Source: Neisseria subflava | GTDB taxonomy: Bacteria; Pseudomonadota; Gammaproteobacteria; Burkholderiales; Neisseriaceae | Direction: 5' to 3' | Assembly (NCBI RefSeq): GCF_024205745.1 | Contig: NZ_CP073117.1 | Location: 2,108,001-2,172,000, forward strand | Length of the DNA: 64,000 bases | Shown here: in pieces, positions 47,117 to 56,227 of the stretch | Layout: every line of letters begins with the position of its first letter | How positions within the stretch are numbered: position 1 is the stretch's first letter | Program-made: the position numbers and the translations under genes | Notes under the pieces: generated by a model | Told to the model about the DNA's origin: nothing | The model's input: only the letters and a program-made list of their open reading frames with translations | Database searches by the model: none

Positions 47117-48571
47117 TCAAATTACAGAAGCTTGAGTCTGATCTTGGATTTGGTTCACAGCAGACAGAGAGTAGTAGTCGCCGTGGCCGGTTACTTGGTA
47201 AGTGCTACCGTCAGCAAACTTGAAGTTTTCAACTTTGTGATCGTTACCGGTGAACCAGTCGTCGATGGTGATGCTGTCGTTAGCACCGACAGAAACAGTC
47301 AGGTTAGCACCAGATTTGCTCAGCAATACGTCGGAAGCTGCAACGCCTTTACCGAACAACAGGGTGTCATTACCGCTTTCTTCTCGGATAGTGTCGTGAC
47401 CGTAACCTTTGTCGAAGAAGTAAGTGTCGTTACCGGTACCGCCGATCAGGATGTCGTTGCCGACACCGCCGTCGAGGTAGTCGTTACCGTCTTTACCAAC
47501 CAGGCAGTCGTCGCCGGCCAAACCGTACAGATGGTTGTTGCCGCCGTTACCTTCGATGTTGTTGTTCAAAGAGTTACCGGTACCGTTCAGGTTTTGCATA
47601 CCTTGCAAAATCAGGTTTTCAACGTGATCGGTCAGCGTGTAGTCGATAACGGTACGGACAGTATCGATACCGGCCTGTGCATTGCCGTACTCGATAACTT
47701 GGTCGTTGGCATTGTCAACGAAGTAAACGTCGTTACCGTCGCCACCGCGCATGATGTCAGCACCGGAACCACCGTTCAGGTAGTCGTTACCGGCACCACC
47801 TTGCAGGTAGTCTTTACCTTCTTCACCGTACAGAGAGTCACCGTCGGCATCACCGTAAATGGTGTCGTTACCAGCACCGGCGTAGATTACGTCTGTGCCG
47901 TTGCCACCGTAGATGATGTCTTCGCAAGCAGTACCATAAATGGTATCTTTAGCATCAGTACCGCGGATAACGTTGCCGTCTTTGCAGTCTTCAGCTCGGA
48001 TGACATTACCTGGGTTTTTGTCTTCGTGACCGTATGAGTTGTTTTGGTTATGGTCGTCAACACAGTCTTTGCAGTCTGGCTCAGGTTTCGGTTCTGGTTT
48101 AGGCTCAGGTTTTGGCTCTGGCTTAGGCTCAGGTTTCGGTTCTGGTTTAGGCTCAGGTTTCGGTTCTGGCTTAGGCTCAGGTTTTGGTTGTGGTTTTGGT
48201 TCTGGTTGCGGTTCTGGTTGTGGCTCAGGTTTAGGCTCAGGTTTTGGTTGAGGTTTAGGCTGAGGTTTAGGTTGTGGTTTTGGACATGGGATCGGTTTGA
48301 TCGGATTACAGTTGTAAGGTGGACAAACCGGAACACATTTATAGTTAGGCGTTTTTGCTGGTGGGCAAAAAGCCGCAATAGCAGAAACCAAACCAGTTAC
48401 CGCATTAACTACTGACACGCCGACGCTGGCAATGCTAGCGATACTGCCGATAGAAACAGAAGATTTTGCTGCAGGAGCGCAGTAGTAAGAAGAGTAGGAA
48501 GCCTTAGGCGCAGGAGCGCAGTAAGAACTAACCAGGGGTCTAGTATAATACCCCCCGTAACAGTATGCCAT
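47117..48571 (-). CDS. RTX-type calcium-binding protein with Pro-rich spacer
   Basis: A 484-residue protein. The ATG at 48571 ([12 protein letters not shown]) follows GGGAG by eight bases, so the longer frame from 48640 is rejected. Residues 1-80 are Tyr/Cys/Ser-rich and then hydrophobic ([18 protein letters not shown]). Residues about 95-170 are an almost pure Lys-Pro/Glu-Pro/Gln-Pro spacer. Two blocks of GGxGxDxxx repeats follow ([40 protein letters not shown]), then a tail such as type I secretion substrates have. There is no Sec signal. It is a probable type I-secreted surface or matrix protein that folds on calcium. No haemolysin domain and no transporter genes are adjacent. Confidence 0.85.
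   Translation of the reverse strand: MAYCYGGYYTRPLVSSYCAPAPKASYSSYYCAPAAKSSVSIGSIASIASVGVSVVNAVTGLVSAIAAFCPPAKTPNYKCVPVCPPYNCNPIKPIPCPKPQPKPQPKPQPKPEPKPEPQPEPQPEPKPQPKPEPKPEPKPEPKPEPKPEPKPEPKPEPKPEPKPEPDCKDCVDDHNQNNSYGHEDKNPGNVIRAEDCKDGNVIRGTDAKDTIYGTACEDIIYGGNGTDVIYAGAGNDTIYGDADGDSLYGEEGKDYLQGGAGNDYLNGGSGADIMRGGDGNDVYFVDNANDQVIEYGNAQAGIDTVRTVIDYTLTDHVENLILQGMQNLNGTGNSLNNNIEGNGGNNHLYGLAGDDCLVGKDGNDYLDGGVGNDILIGGTGNDTYFFDKGYGHDTIREESGNDTLLFGKGVAASDVLLSKSGANLTVSVGANDSITIDDWFTGNDHKVENFKFADGSTYQVTGHGDYYSLSAVNQIQDQTQASVI
48075..48287 (-). repeat. Tandem repeat encoding the KP/EP/QP spacer
   Basis: About 210 bp of six-base units (on the plus strand GGTTCT, GGCTCA, GGTTTT, GGTTTA and variants). They encode alternating Pro with Lys, Glu or Gln. 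The period of 6 (and 12) keeps the frame, so unit loss or gain changes spacer length without breaking the protein. Confidence 0.9.
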
Positions 48572-49015
48572 AATAATTACTCCCAAAATAGTTAATAAAG
48601 ATATCGAGCTGGCGGAACGAGCAAATCCGCCCTTGCTCAATTATTATTTTAGTAATATTTTTCAAAATATTTACTCAAAAATATCAAACGGTAGAATTTG
48701 CCGACAAAAGGACGGAGTTTCGCCTGTTTTTAAATTCCATTATCCTAGCAACAATAAAAACATTAACATTGATTCACACTCTCTCAAACAGCATAGATCC
48801 TTTATCTATCTTGTTAAAAGCTGAACTTTAACTCTAGTTATAGTAAACAAACATAATACCAATAAGTGGTTATTATTATGGATAGATAATATCGACAATT
48901 TACCCAAATACAGCCGCCTCTGCATTTTGTTCTACGCCAATAATGTGAATTTGTCGTATTTACACTATAATGACACGAATACCTATTTAACAGCTATCAG
49001 AGGAGATACTCAACC
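48572..49015. other. Divergent spacer between the RTX gene and rfbD
   Basis: A 444-bp AT-rich spacer without a credible gene. An imperfect inverted repeat ATAATACCA/TGGTTATTAT lies at 48853-48876. TATAAT at 48966-48971 may be the rfbD -10, but no -35 at a proper distance is visible. No DUS is present in this spacer, which is unusual for the window. Confidence 0.5.
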
Positions 49016-49879
49016 ATGCGTACTTTATTGACTGGAGCCAAAGGCCAGCTTGCCCGTTGTCTGCGCGACCGCCTGCCCGAAGATTGGGAACTGATTGCTA
49101 CCGACTCTACTTCGCTGGACATTACCGATACCGAAGCCGTGCATCACATGATCAAAAACTTCCAACCAGATGCCATCGTTAATGCCGCGGCTTACACGGC
49201 CGTCGATAAAGCAGAAGAAAACGCAGAGGCTGCTTTTGCCGTCAACGCAACCGCTGTTCACAACCTAGCCGCAGCTGCTCGCGCTGCACATGCCCGCTTT
49301 ATCCATATTTCTACTGATTATGTATTCGACGGCGAAGGCAAACGCCCTTACCGCGAAACTGACTACACCAATCCGCGCAGCACTTACGGTCAATCCAAAG
49401 TCGCAGGCGAGCTTTTGGCTTTAGCCGCGCATCCGGAAAGTACAATCATCCGTACTTCATGGCTGTTTAGCGAATACGGCAGCAATTTCGTCAAAACCAT
49501 GCTGCGCCTTGCCAAAGAACGCGATTCCCTCTCCATTGTCCACGACCAAACCGGCTGTCCGACTTATGCAGGCGACTTGGCTCATGCCATCATCAGTTTA
49601 TTGCAACAGCCCACTTCCCCTCGCGGCATCTTCCATTACTGTGGCAATAAATCGGCAACATGGTACGAATTTACCAAAGCCATCTTTCAGACGGCCCACC
49701 AATTAGACGACAGCTTCCGCATTCCGGAACTGAACGCAATCACCACTGATCAATACCCCCTGCCCGCTCCGCGTCCGGCATACAGCATTATGGATTGCTC
49801 ACGCCTCGAAACCGAGTTTGGTATCAAACCGTCCGACTGGCAAAAAGCCCTGCGCGAAATTCTCCGCAAAATCGACTGA
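49016..49879 (+). CDS. rfbD: dTDP-4-dehydrorhamnose reductase
   Basis: A 287-residue short-chain-dehydrogenase-type enzyme for the last step of dTDP-L-rhamnose synthesis. The NADPH-binding N-terminus (MRTLLTGAKGQLARCL), VNAAAYTAVDKAEEN and the catalytic STDYVFDG with YGQSK (Tyr-x-x-x-Lys) are complete. It is isolated here: rfbA, rfbB and rfbC are not adjacent, so it depends on genes elsewhere or works in another pathway. Strong ribosome binding site AGAGGAGA. A DUS is embedded in frame at about 49685. Confidence 0.92.
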   Translation: MRTLLTGAKGQLARCLRDRLPEDWELIATDSTSLDITDTEAVHHMIKNFQPDAIVNAAAYTAVDKAEENAEAAFAVNATAVHNLAAAARAAHARFIHISTDYVFDGEGKRPYRETDYTNPRSTYGQSKVAGELLALAAHPESTIIRTSWLFSEYGSNFVKTMLRLAKERDSLSIVHDQTGCPTYAGDLAHAIISLLQQPTSPRGIFHYCGNKSATWYEFTKAIFQTAHQLDDSFRIPELNAITTDQYPLPAPRPAYSIMDCSRLETEFGIKPSDWQKALREILRKID

Positions 49880-49900
49880 TAAGCTGATCCATCTATATCA

Positions 49901-49932
49901 AGGCCGTCTGAAAACATATTTTCAGACGGCCT
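49901..49932. terminator. Paired-DUS terminator of rfbD
   Basis: AGGCCGTCTGAAAA faces TTTTCAGACGGCCT with a short loop and T-run. Another single DUS lies at 50012-50023, six bases before the uvrA start. Confidence 0.8.
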
Positions 49933-50029
49933 CTTTGTTTCTTTTATATCAAATGCTTTATCTATCCAGTCTGTCATTTGAAAAGTGCTACAATAGCCGT
50001 TTATTTTATTTTTCAGACGGCCTGACAAT

Positions 50030-52885
50030 ATGTGCAACCATCATCCCAAACATTCACACGATAATGACACCATCCGCATCCGCGGCGCGCGTACACATAA
50101 TTTGAAAAATGTCGATTTGGACATTCCGCGCCACAAGCTCGTGGTGGTAACAGGATTGTCAGGAAGCGGCAAATCGTCGCTGGCGTTTGATACTTTGTAT
50201 GCCGAAGGCCAACGCCGTTATGTTGAAAGCCTTTCAGCCTATGCCCGTCAATTTTTGCAGATGATGGACAAACCCGATGTCGATTTGATTGAAGGTCTGT
50301 CGCCCGCGATTTCCATCGAGCAGAAATCCACCAGCCACAATCCGCGTTCCACCGTCGGCACAGTAACAGAAATCCACGACTACCTGCGCCTTTTGTACGC
50401 ACGCGTCGGCACACCCTACTGCCCCGAACACAAGCTGCCGCTGTCGAGCCAAACCGTATCTCAGATGGTCGATGCCGTCTTGAAGCTGCCGGAAGACACG
50501 CGCGTGATGATTCTGGCGCCGGCGGTGCGTGAGCGTAAGGGCGAGTTTGTCGATTTCTTTGCCGACTTGCAGGCGCAAGGCTTTGCGCGGGTGCGCGTGG
50601 ATGGCGAGGTCTATCAGTTGGACGAAGTGCCGAAGCTGGAAAAAAACATCAAGCACAATATCGACGTGGTCATCGACCGCGTGAAAGTGAAGGCGGACAT
50701 CAAGCAGCGGCTGGCGGAAAGTTTTGAAACCGCGCTGCGCCACGGCAACGAGCGCGCGCTGGCAATGGAAATGGACAGCGGCGAAGAGCATTGGTTTTCC
50801 GCGCGTTTCGCCTGCCCCGTATGTTCGTACAGCCTGCCTGAATTGGAGCCGCGCCTCTTTTCGTTCAACAACCCGATGGGCTCCTGCCCGACTTGCGACG
50901 GATTGGGCAATACCAACTTCTTCGATCCCGAAAAAGTGGTCGCCCATCCCGAACTATCCTTAGCCGCAGGCGCGATTGACGGCTGGGACAAGCGCAACCA
51001 GTTCTATTTCCAAATGATTCAATCGCTGGCGCGGCATTACGGTTTCGACGTGCAGGCTGCTTGGGAAACGCTACCTGAAAAAGTCAAAAAAGTCGTGCTG
51101 CACGGCTCGGGTAAAGAAGTCATTGATTTCACCTACCTATCCGAACGCGGCACCACCTTCAACCGCAGCCACGCCTTCGAAGGCATCATCCCAAATCTCG
51201 AACGCCGCTACCGCGAAACCGACAGCGAAACCGTGCGCGAAAAACTGCGCGAATACCAAAACCACCGCGCCTGCCCGAGCTGCGGCGGCGCACGTTTGCG
51301 CAAAGAAGCGCGCTACGTTTACGTCAGTGGCGAACCGCTGCACGAAGTTTCCGCCTGGCCGCTGACCAAAACCCACCAATTTTTCGAAACGCTGGATTTG
51401 GACGGCAACAAAAAACAAATCGCCGAAAAAATCCTCAAAGAAATCACCGAGCGGCTCGGCTTCCTGATTAACGTCGGGCTGGATTACCTCAATCTCTCCC
51501 GCTCCGCAGAAACCCTTTCCGGCGGCGAAGCCCAGCGCATCCGCCTCGCCAGCCAAATCGGCAGCGGCCTGACCGGCGTGATGTACGTTTTGGACGAACC
51601 CTCCATCGGCCTGCACCAGCGCGACAATGACCGCCTGCTCGCCACCCTCAAACGCCTGCGCGATTTGGGCAACAGCGTGATTGTGGTCGAACACGACGAA
51701 GACGCCATCCGCGAAGCCGATTTCGTCGTCGATATGGGCCCCGGCGCAGGCGAACACGGCGGCAACGTATTGATTGCAGACACGCCCGAAAACGTCGCCA
51801 AATGCGAAAAATCCGTTACCGGACAATACCTCAGCGGCAAAAAATCCATTGCCGTGCCGTCTGAACGCACGCCCGTCAATCCCGAGCGAATGCTCGTCCT
51901 CAAAGGTGCGCGTGGCAACAACCTCAAAAACGTAACCCTCGAACTGCCGCTCGGTTTGATTACCTGCATCACCGGCGTATCCGGCAGCGGCAAATCCACC
52001 CTGATTAACGACACCCTCGCCAAAATCACCGCCCGCGAACTCAACCGCGCCCAAGAAGAACCCGCTCCATACGACGACATCCGCGGCCTCGAACACCTCG
52101 ACAAAGTCATCAACGTCGACCAATCCCCCATCGGCCGCACCCCGCGCTCCAACCCCGCCACCTACACCGGCCTGTTCACCCCCATCCGCGAACTCTTCGC
52201 CGGCGTCCCCCTCTCGCGCGAACGCGGCTACAACGTCGGCAGATTCTCCTTCAACGTCAAAGGCGGCCGCTGCGAAGCCTGCCAAGGCGACGGCGTGATT
52301 AAAGTCGAAATGCACTTCCTGCCCGACGTGTACGTCCCCTGCGAAGTCTGCCACGGCAAACGCTACAACCGAGAAACCCTCGAAATCCAATACAAAGGCA
52401 AAAACATCAGCCAAGTCCTCGACATGACCGTTGAAGAAGCCCGCGAATTTTTCGACGCCGTCCCCACCGTATCGCGCAAACTGCAAACCCTGATGGACGT
52501 GGGCCTCGGCTACATCCGCCTCGGCCAATCCGCCACCACCCTTTCCGGCGGCGAAGCCCAGCGTGTCAAACTCGCCTTGGAACTCTCCAAACGCGACACC
52601 GGCAGAACGCTCTACATCCTCGACGAACCGACCACCGGCTTGCACTTCGCCGACATCGCCCTGCTACTGGAAGTCATAGGCCGTCTGAAAGGCAAAGGCA
52701 ACTCAATTGTGATTATCGAGCATAATCTGGATGTGATTAAAACCGCGGATTGGATTGTGGACTTAGGGCCGGAAGGCGGTGATGGCGGGGGGCGGATTAT
52801 TGCGGAAGGCAGCCCTGAGATTGTTGCTAAGGTTAAGGGAAGTTATACTGGGAAGTATTTGAAGAGTATCTTTAATATATTATAG
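50030..52885 (+). CDS. uvrA: UvrABC excinuclease subunit A
   Basis: A 951-residue damage-recognition ATPase of nucleotide excision repair. The first Walker A is [20 protein letters not shown] and the second [20 protein letters not shown] signatures are [16 protein letters not shown] and [16 protein letters not shown]. The zinc-finger CPVCSY...CPTCDG and CEACQGDG...CEVCHG are present. The C-terminus [14 protein letters not shown] is unusual; most relatives end close to YLKPxL, so the last residues may come from a junction with the AT-rich island that follows. An in-frame DUS at 52678-52689 marks a change in codon usage. No ribosome binding site is obvious; the ATG is fixed by the family N-terminus. 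Confidence 0.96.
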   Translation: MCNHHPKHSHDNDTIRIRGARTHNLKNVDLDIPRHKLVVVTGLSGSGKSSLAFDTLYAEGQRRYVESLSAYARQFLQMMDKPDVDLIEGLSPAISIEQKSTSHNPRSTVGTVTEIHDYLRLLYARVGTPYCPEHKLPLSSQTVSQMVDAVLKLPEDTRVMILAPAVRERKGEFVDFFADLQAQGFARVRVDGEVYQLDEVPKLEKNIKHNIDVVIDRVKVKADIKQRLAESFETALRHGNERALAMEMDSGEEHWFSARFACPVCSYSLPELEPRLFSFNNPMGSCPTCDGLGNTNFFDPEKVVAHPELSLAAGAIDGWDKRNQFYFQMIQSLARHYGFDVQAAWETLPEKVKKVVLHGSGKEVIDFTYLSERGTTFNRSHAFEGIIPNLERRYRETDSETVREKLREYQNHRACPSCGGARLRKEARYVYVSGEPLHEVSAWPLTKTHQFFETLDLDGNKKQIAEKILKEITERLGFLINVGLDYLNLSRSAETLSGGEAQRIRLASQIGSGLTGVMYVLDEPSIGLHQRDNDRLLATLKRLRDLGNSVIVVEHDEDAIREADFVVDMGPGAGEHGGNVLIADTPENVAKCEKSVTGQYLSGKKSIAVPSERTPVNPERMLVLKGARGNNLKNVTLELPLGLITCITGVSGSGKSTLINDTLAKITARELNRAQEEPAPYDDIRGLEHLDKVINVDQSPIGRTPRSNPATYTGLFTPIRELFAGVPLSRERGYNVGRFSFNVKGGRCEACQGDGVIKVEMHFLPDVYVPCEVCHGKRYNRETLEIQYKGKNISQVLDMTVEEAREFFDAVPTVSRKLQTLMDVGLGYIRLGQSATTLSGGEAQRVKLALELSKRDTGRTLYILDEPTTGLHFADIALLLEVIGRLKGKGNSIVIIEHNLDVIKTADWIVDLGPEGGDGGGRIIAEGSPEIVAKVKGSYTGKYLKSIFNIL

Positions 52886-52922
52886 TTTATTCATCTTATT
52901 CATATTTACATGAGAGAAAGAA

Positions 52923-54248
52923 ATGGATTCAAACAAACATAATCGGCAACTTATTCAGTTAGATAAAATCTTTTTAGATTTAAATAATCCAAGACATATT
53001 CCATATCAATCAGAAGTAGAAACCATTAAGTATCTTTGTGAGAATGAAGATATTTTTAATTTAGCTAAAGATATTGCCTTGTATGGTTTAAACCCACTGG
53101 AAAATTTAGCAGTTATAAAAGATGATAAAACAGGTACTTATGTTGTTGCAGAAGGAAACCGTAGATTATGTGCAATAAAACTTCTAAATGATCCTTATCG
53201 TGCACCTCAAAAGTTACAAAAAAAATTTTTTGAATTATCTAGTAATTGGGAGAATATTTCTGAATTAGAAGTGATCGTTATAGAAGATGAAGAAAATGTT
53301 GATTTGTGGTTAACAAGAATTCATGCAGGGCAGCAACAAGGGATTGGTCGTCGTCAGTGGGATTCTGAACAAAAAACTCGTCATTTTGGAGATAGTAAAA
53401 ATACATTAGCACAACTGCTTTTAGACTATGCAGAAGAAGAGGGGTTATTAACAACAGATACTAGAAGGGGAAAGTTATCAATAGTACAACGATTCTTAAC
53501 CAATCATGATTTTAGAAATTTAATTAGAATATCAAACAAGATAGAAGAGTTTAATCCAAGTGAAATAGATATGGAATATTTCACAATTTTTATTAATGAT
53601 GTTGCTAAAGGAAAAATTGACACACGAACACATTCAACTAGTGAACAAATTCGTGAATATGTTCAATTCAATAAAAATAATGAAGATTCTAGTAAAAGTG
53701 ATGATGTTAATAACTCAACTTGTGAATCATCACACTCAATAGATGATAAAATTGACGATGGCATCAATATAATTCAAAATAATCTTGAAAATATTGTTGA
53801 AAAACCACAAAGCGAACCAATAAAAAATATTTCTCCAAAACCTAGAACCAAATTGGTTAATTCAAAGGATTTGATGGATGAATTAAAACTACTTGATAAT
53901 TACAAATTATCAAAAATATACTATTCCTTAAATGAAATATCAGTACAAAAGCATCCTGCTCTTATAACTGTTGGTATATGGTCTTTTTTAGAATCATTGA
54001 CTTTTTTACATGGTCGAGAGGGAGGTGAATTGTCAGCATATATCAATAATAAATTTAGCAGCCTAGGTTTTGATAGTAAAAAACATAAAGCTATCAAGGA
54101 GGCCGTTCAAAGATTTCATGAGAGTGGAAATACTACAAAACATCATCCTACTTCAGCAAATTTTAATTATGAACAAATTATTAACGATTTTGAGGTTATT
54201 ACTCCATTATTAATAGAAATTATTAATAATATTAATAATCAAAATTAA
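52923..54248 (+). CDS. ParB/Srx-fold protein, candidate partner of the methyltransferase
   Basis: A 441-residue protein. The N-terminal 120 residues have the ParB/Srx pattern: LNNPR (20-24), GLNPLENLAVIKDD and EGNRRLCAIKLL (77-88), the last matching the GxRR nucleotide/phosphate loop of ParB-type domains. RIHAGQQQGIGRRQWDSEQ (132-150) is a second conserved-looking block. Residues 240-310 are low-complexity and acidic. The C-terminal domain (about 320-441) is helical and includes QRFHESGNTTKHH, which could be an RNase-like R-x-H pattern, but this is a guess. The ribosome binding site AGAGAAAGAA is present. It is 23 bp before a D12 adenine methyltransferase in the same operon. Possible restriction/anti-phage role; not a recognised named system. 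Confidence 0.7.
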   Translation: MDSNKHNRQLIQLDKIFLDLNNPRHIPYQSEVETIKYLCENEDIFNLAKDIALYGLNPLENLAVIKDDKTGTYVVAEGNRRLCAIKLLNDPYRAPQKLQKKFFELSSNWENISELEVIVIEDEENVDLWLTRIHAGQQQGIGRRQWDSEQKTRHFGDSKNTLAQLLLDYAEEEGLLTTDTRRGKLSIVQRFLTNHDFRNLIRISNKIEEFNPSEIDMEYFTIFINDVAKGKIDTRTHSTSEQIREYVQFNKNNEDSSKSDDVNNSTCESSHSIDDKIDDGINIIQNNLENIVEKPQSEPIKNISPKPRTKLVNSKDLMDELKLLDNYKLSKIYYSLNEISVQKHPALITVGIWSFLESLTFLHGREGGELSAYINNKFSSLGFDSKKHKAIKEAVQRFHESGNTTKHHPTSANFNYEQIINDFEVITPLLIEIINNINNQN

Positions 54249-54271
54249 ATTATCTGATTGGTAAAGCATTT

Positions 54272-55123
54272 ATGTCGAGCTATTCATTTTCTCCATTAAG
54301 ATATCCTGGTGGTAAGTTTTCGATGCTGAAGTTTACTAAAGCATTAATATATAACAATGATCTACAAAGATGTCATTATATAGAACCATATGCAGGAGGA
54401 GCTGGTCTTGCTTTAGGTTTAATGTATGATAGTTTTGTAAGTGAAATCCATATTAATGATATAGATCCTATGATATGGAGTTTTTGGTTTTCCATATTAA
54501 ATCATACAAAAGAATTTATTGAACTAATTAATTTCACTCCTATCACCATAGATGAATGGCATAAACAAAAGGAAATTAACTCTAGATGCAATTTAAATGA
54601 TTATCTTCACCTTGGATTTTCTACTTTTTTCTTAAATAGAACCAATCGATCTGGCATAATAAAAGGAGCAGGTGCAATAGGAGGCAAAAATCAAAGTGGA
54701 GCTTATAAAATAGATTGTAGATTTAATAAAAGTGATTTGATTGAACGGATTAAAAGGATAAAAAAATATTCAGATAGAATTCATCTAACAAATTTAGATG
54801 CTATAGCTTTTATAAATGAAGTAGAGAATTATACCCCAGATAATACTTTTTTCTTTATTGATCCTCCATATTATAATAAAGGATCGTCCCTTTATACTAG
54901 TTTTTATCTTCCAGAAGATCATGCCTTAGTTGCAGATTCTATAAAAAAAATTAATAAATATTGGGTCGTTACGTATGATAATACTCCTGAGATATATAAT
55001 TTATATGATGGATATGGTCGGATTCCATTTAATATTAATTATTCATTACAGACAAAACGAAAGGGAAATGAATTGTTAATTTACTCTGAAAATTTAGCAA
55101 TATGTGCTGATTATTTAAAATAA
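54272..55123 (+). CDS. D12-class (Dam-like) adenine-N6 DNA methyltransferase
   Basis: A 283-residue DNA N6-adenine methyltransferase of the D12 class (Dam, DpnM type). Motif X is SPLRYPGGK (7-15), motif I is YIEPYAGGAGLALGL (36-50), the D12-typical FLNRTNRSGIIKG lies at 120-132, and catalytic motif IV is FIDPPYY (195-201). The sequence specificity cannot be read; D12 enzymes often use GATC but many do not. It has no nuclease domain and no neighbouring classical endonuclease. The very AT-rich composition, unlike the core genome, points to recent transfer. It follows the ParB-like gene in one operon. Confidence 0.9.
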   Translation: MSSYSFSPLRYPGGKFSMLKFTKALIYNNDLQRCHYIEPYAGGAGLALGLMYDSFVSEIHINDIDPMIWSFWFSILNHTKEFIELINFTPITIDEWHKQKEINSRCNLNDYLHLGFSTFFLNRTNRSGIIKGAGAIGGKNQSGAYKIDCRFNKSDLIERIKRIKKYSDRIHLTNLDAIAFINEVENYTPDNTFFFIDPPYYNKGSSLYTSFYLPEDHALVADSIKKINKYWVVTYDNTPEIYNLYDGYGRIPFNINYSLQTKRKGNELLIYSENLAICADYLK

Positions 55124-55205
55124 TTAAAATTTTGTAGCGAGCATTGGCTTGCGCTTATCCAGCCGGCTATGTGCGGTTGACTGATTGACGGTTTGCTATT
55201 TCAAC

Positions 55206-55235
55206 TTTTCAGACGACTTCGATGTCGTCTGAAAA
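55206..55235. repeat. Mucosa-dialect DUS hairpin (GTCGTCTGAA core)
   Basis: TTTTCAGACGAC, loop TTCGAT, GTCGTCTGAAAA. Both arms have GTCGTCTGAA, the core of the AGGTCGTCTGAA dialect described for N. mucosa-type species, where all other DUS here have GCCGTCTGAA. It probably also terminates the methyltransferase operon. Confidence 0.75.
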
Positions 55236-55312
55236 CGTCAACTTCAACAAAGTTAAAACCTTAAACAACAAACCATTCATTCTCCAACACACGAACCACA
55301 AACAAAAAACCT

Positions 55313-55843
55313 ATGGCGAGTTATCGCAGAAACTTCATTGCCGACGGCACATTCTTTTTTACCGTTAAACTCGCCGTCCCAAAATCGCGCCTGCTTGCCG
55401 AACATATCGACTTATTGCGTGCGGCCTATATGGATGTGCAAAAACAATATCCCTTTGAAACCGTCGCCGTATGCGTGCTGGCGAACCACATTCACGCCAT
55501 TTGGACGCTACCGCCCGACGATGCGGATTATTCCCTGCGTTGGCGGCTGATTAAAACCAAATTCTCCGTACATTTCCCTCATGCCGAAAACCTGTCTGCC
55601 AGCAAACAGCGGCGGCACGAACGCGGTATTTGGCAACGGCGTTTTTACGAACACACCGTGCGCGACGAAACGGATTTGCAACGTTGCGCGGACTACATCC
55701 ATTTCAATCCCGTCAAACATCGATTGTGCGGCAATGTCCGCGATTGGGCATTTTCATCGTTTCACCGTTATGTACGGGACGGATGGCTGCCGTTAAATTG
55801 GGGCGGCACAAAAGAAACGGCGGTAATGAGTTTCGGAGAGTGA
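55313..55843 (+). CDS. REP-associated tyrosine transposase (RAYT)
   Basis: A 176-residue Y1-type HUH nuclease of the TnpA(REP) family. The metal-binding HIH is in NHIHAIWTLPPDD (59-61), GIWQRRFYEHTVRDETD (105-121) is the family block, and the catalytic Tyr128 is in ADYIHFNPVKH. RAYTs are domesticated single-copy relatives of IS200/IS605 transposases that act on REP hairpins. The downstream 55948-56053 palindrome and a degenerate copy at 55862-55915 are the likely cognate elements. GC content is normal for the genome. The start is supported by family length. Confidence 0.9.
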   Translation: MASYRRNFIADGTFFFTVKLAVPKSRLLAEHIDLLRAAYMDVQKQYPFETVAVCVLANHIHAIWTLPPDDADYSLRWRLIKTKFSVHFPHAENLSASKQRRHERGIWQRRFYEHTVRDETDLQRCADYIHFNPVKHRLCGNVRDWAFSSFHRYVRDGWLPLNWGGTKETAVMSFGE

Positions 55844-55861
55844 ATACTATAAAAAATTACC

Positions 55862-55915
55862 GACCGCGTGCGTACTGCACACATCCTACCTGTGAATCAC
55901 GCGAAACTTTAAAAT
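55862..55915. repeat. Degenerate REP-like half-palindrome downstream of RAYT
   Basis: It shares ACCGCGTGCGTAC, CCTACCTGTGAATCACGCG and related pieces with the palindrome at 55948-56053, but with many changes. It is probably an older copy of the same element. Confidence 0.5.
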
Positions 55916-55947
55916 CAATACGTAGAATAATCCGTAACTTACATACC

Positions 55948-56053
55948 CAAACAACCGCGTGCGTGGCTACGCCATACACCCTACCTGCGAATCACACGGA
56001 ACTTCAAAACCAACGCGTAGGGTGTGTGCGATACGCACGCACGCGGTTGTTTG
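55948..56053. repeat. 106-bp imperfect palindrome, likely RAYT target (REP/BIME type)
   Basis: CAAACAACCGCGTGCGTG at the left end is the exact reverse complement of the right end. The arms continue with interruptions (CACCCTAC against GTAGGGTG), so the whole can fold as a long hairpin. It lies 105 bp downstream of the RAYT gene. Confidence 0.75.
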
Positions 56054-56097
56054 ATTAATGGTTTGCTGTTGTAAATTTTACTTAGTTAAAACTAACG

Positions 56098-56131
56098 CTT
56101 TCAGACGGCATTAAATATGGCCGTCTGAAAG
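56098..56131. terminator. Paired variant DUS
   Basis: TTTCAGACGGC faces GCCGTCTGAAA around an AT-rich loop; both flanking dinucleotides differ from AG. It lies in the 384-bp spacer between the RAYT and lipoprotein genes and may terminate either. Confidence 0.55.
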
Positions 56132-56174
56132 CAATAATTCCTTGTTCAAAAACACCTACCTTGATTTACAAAAC

Positions 56175-56209
56175 AAAAAACGGATTCCAAATTATTGGAA
56201 TCCGTTTTT
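56175..56209. terminator. Intrinsic terminator downstream of the DUF5339-like lipoprotein gene
   Basis: AAAAACGGATTCCAA pairs with TTGGAATCCGTTTTT with a 4-base loop: 15 bp of perfect stem, A- and T-flanked and bidirectional. Confidence 0.9.
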
Positions 56210-56227
56210 CTATAAAGCTTAGCCGTA

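Larger units (their letters stand above)
52886..56058. mobile_element. Accessory island: ParB-fold/methyltransferase pair plus RAYT module
   Basis: From just after uvrA the composition drops sharply in GC until about 55130, then returns to the usual level in the RAYT gene. It holds the ParB-like gene, the D12 methyltransferase, a mucosa-type DUS hairpin (55206-55235), the RAYT and its palindromes. No integrase, att repeats or tRNA target were found. Entry by transformation with flanking homology (uvrA) is the simplest explanation. Confidence 0.6.

Noticed and set aside
47132-48037. Long open frame (301 codons) antisense to the RTX gene, Val/Thr-rich
   Set aside because: It is an artefact of the repeated GGNGNDxxx codons read in reverse; it has a low-complexity VVVT-type product and no ribosome binding site.
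48853-48876. AT-rich inverted repeat between RTX gene and rfbD as an operator
   Set aside because: The symmetry is imperfect and AT-rich; there is no regulator gene next to it.
51137-52645. Long open frame (502 codons) antisense to uvrA
   Set aside because: It comes from the GC-biased third positions of uvrA. The product is Ala/Gly/Phe-rich without motifs, while the uvrA frame is fully conserved.
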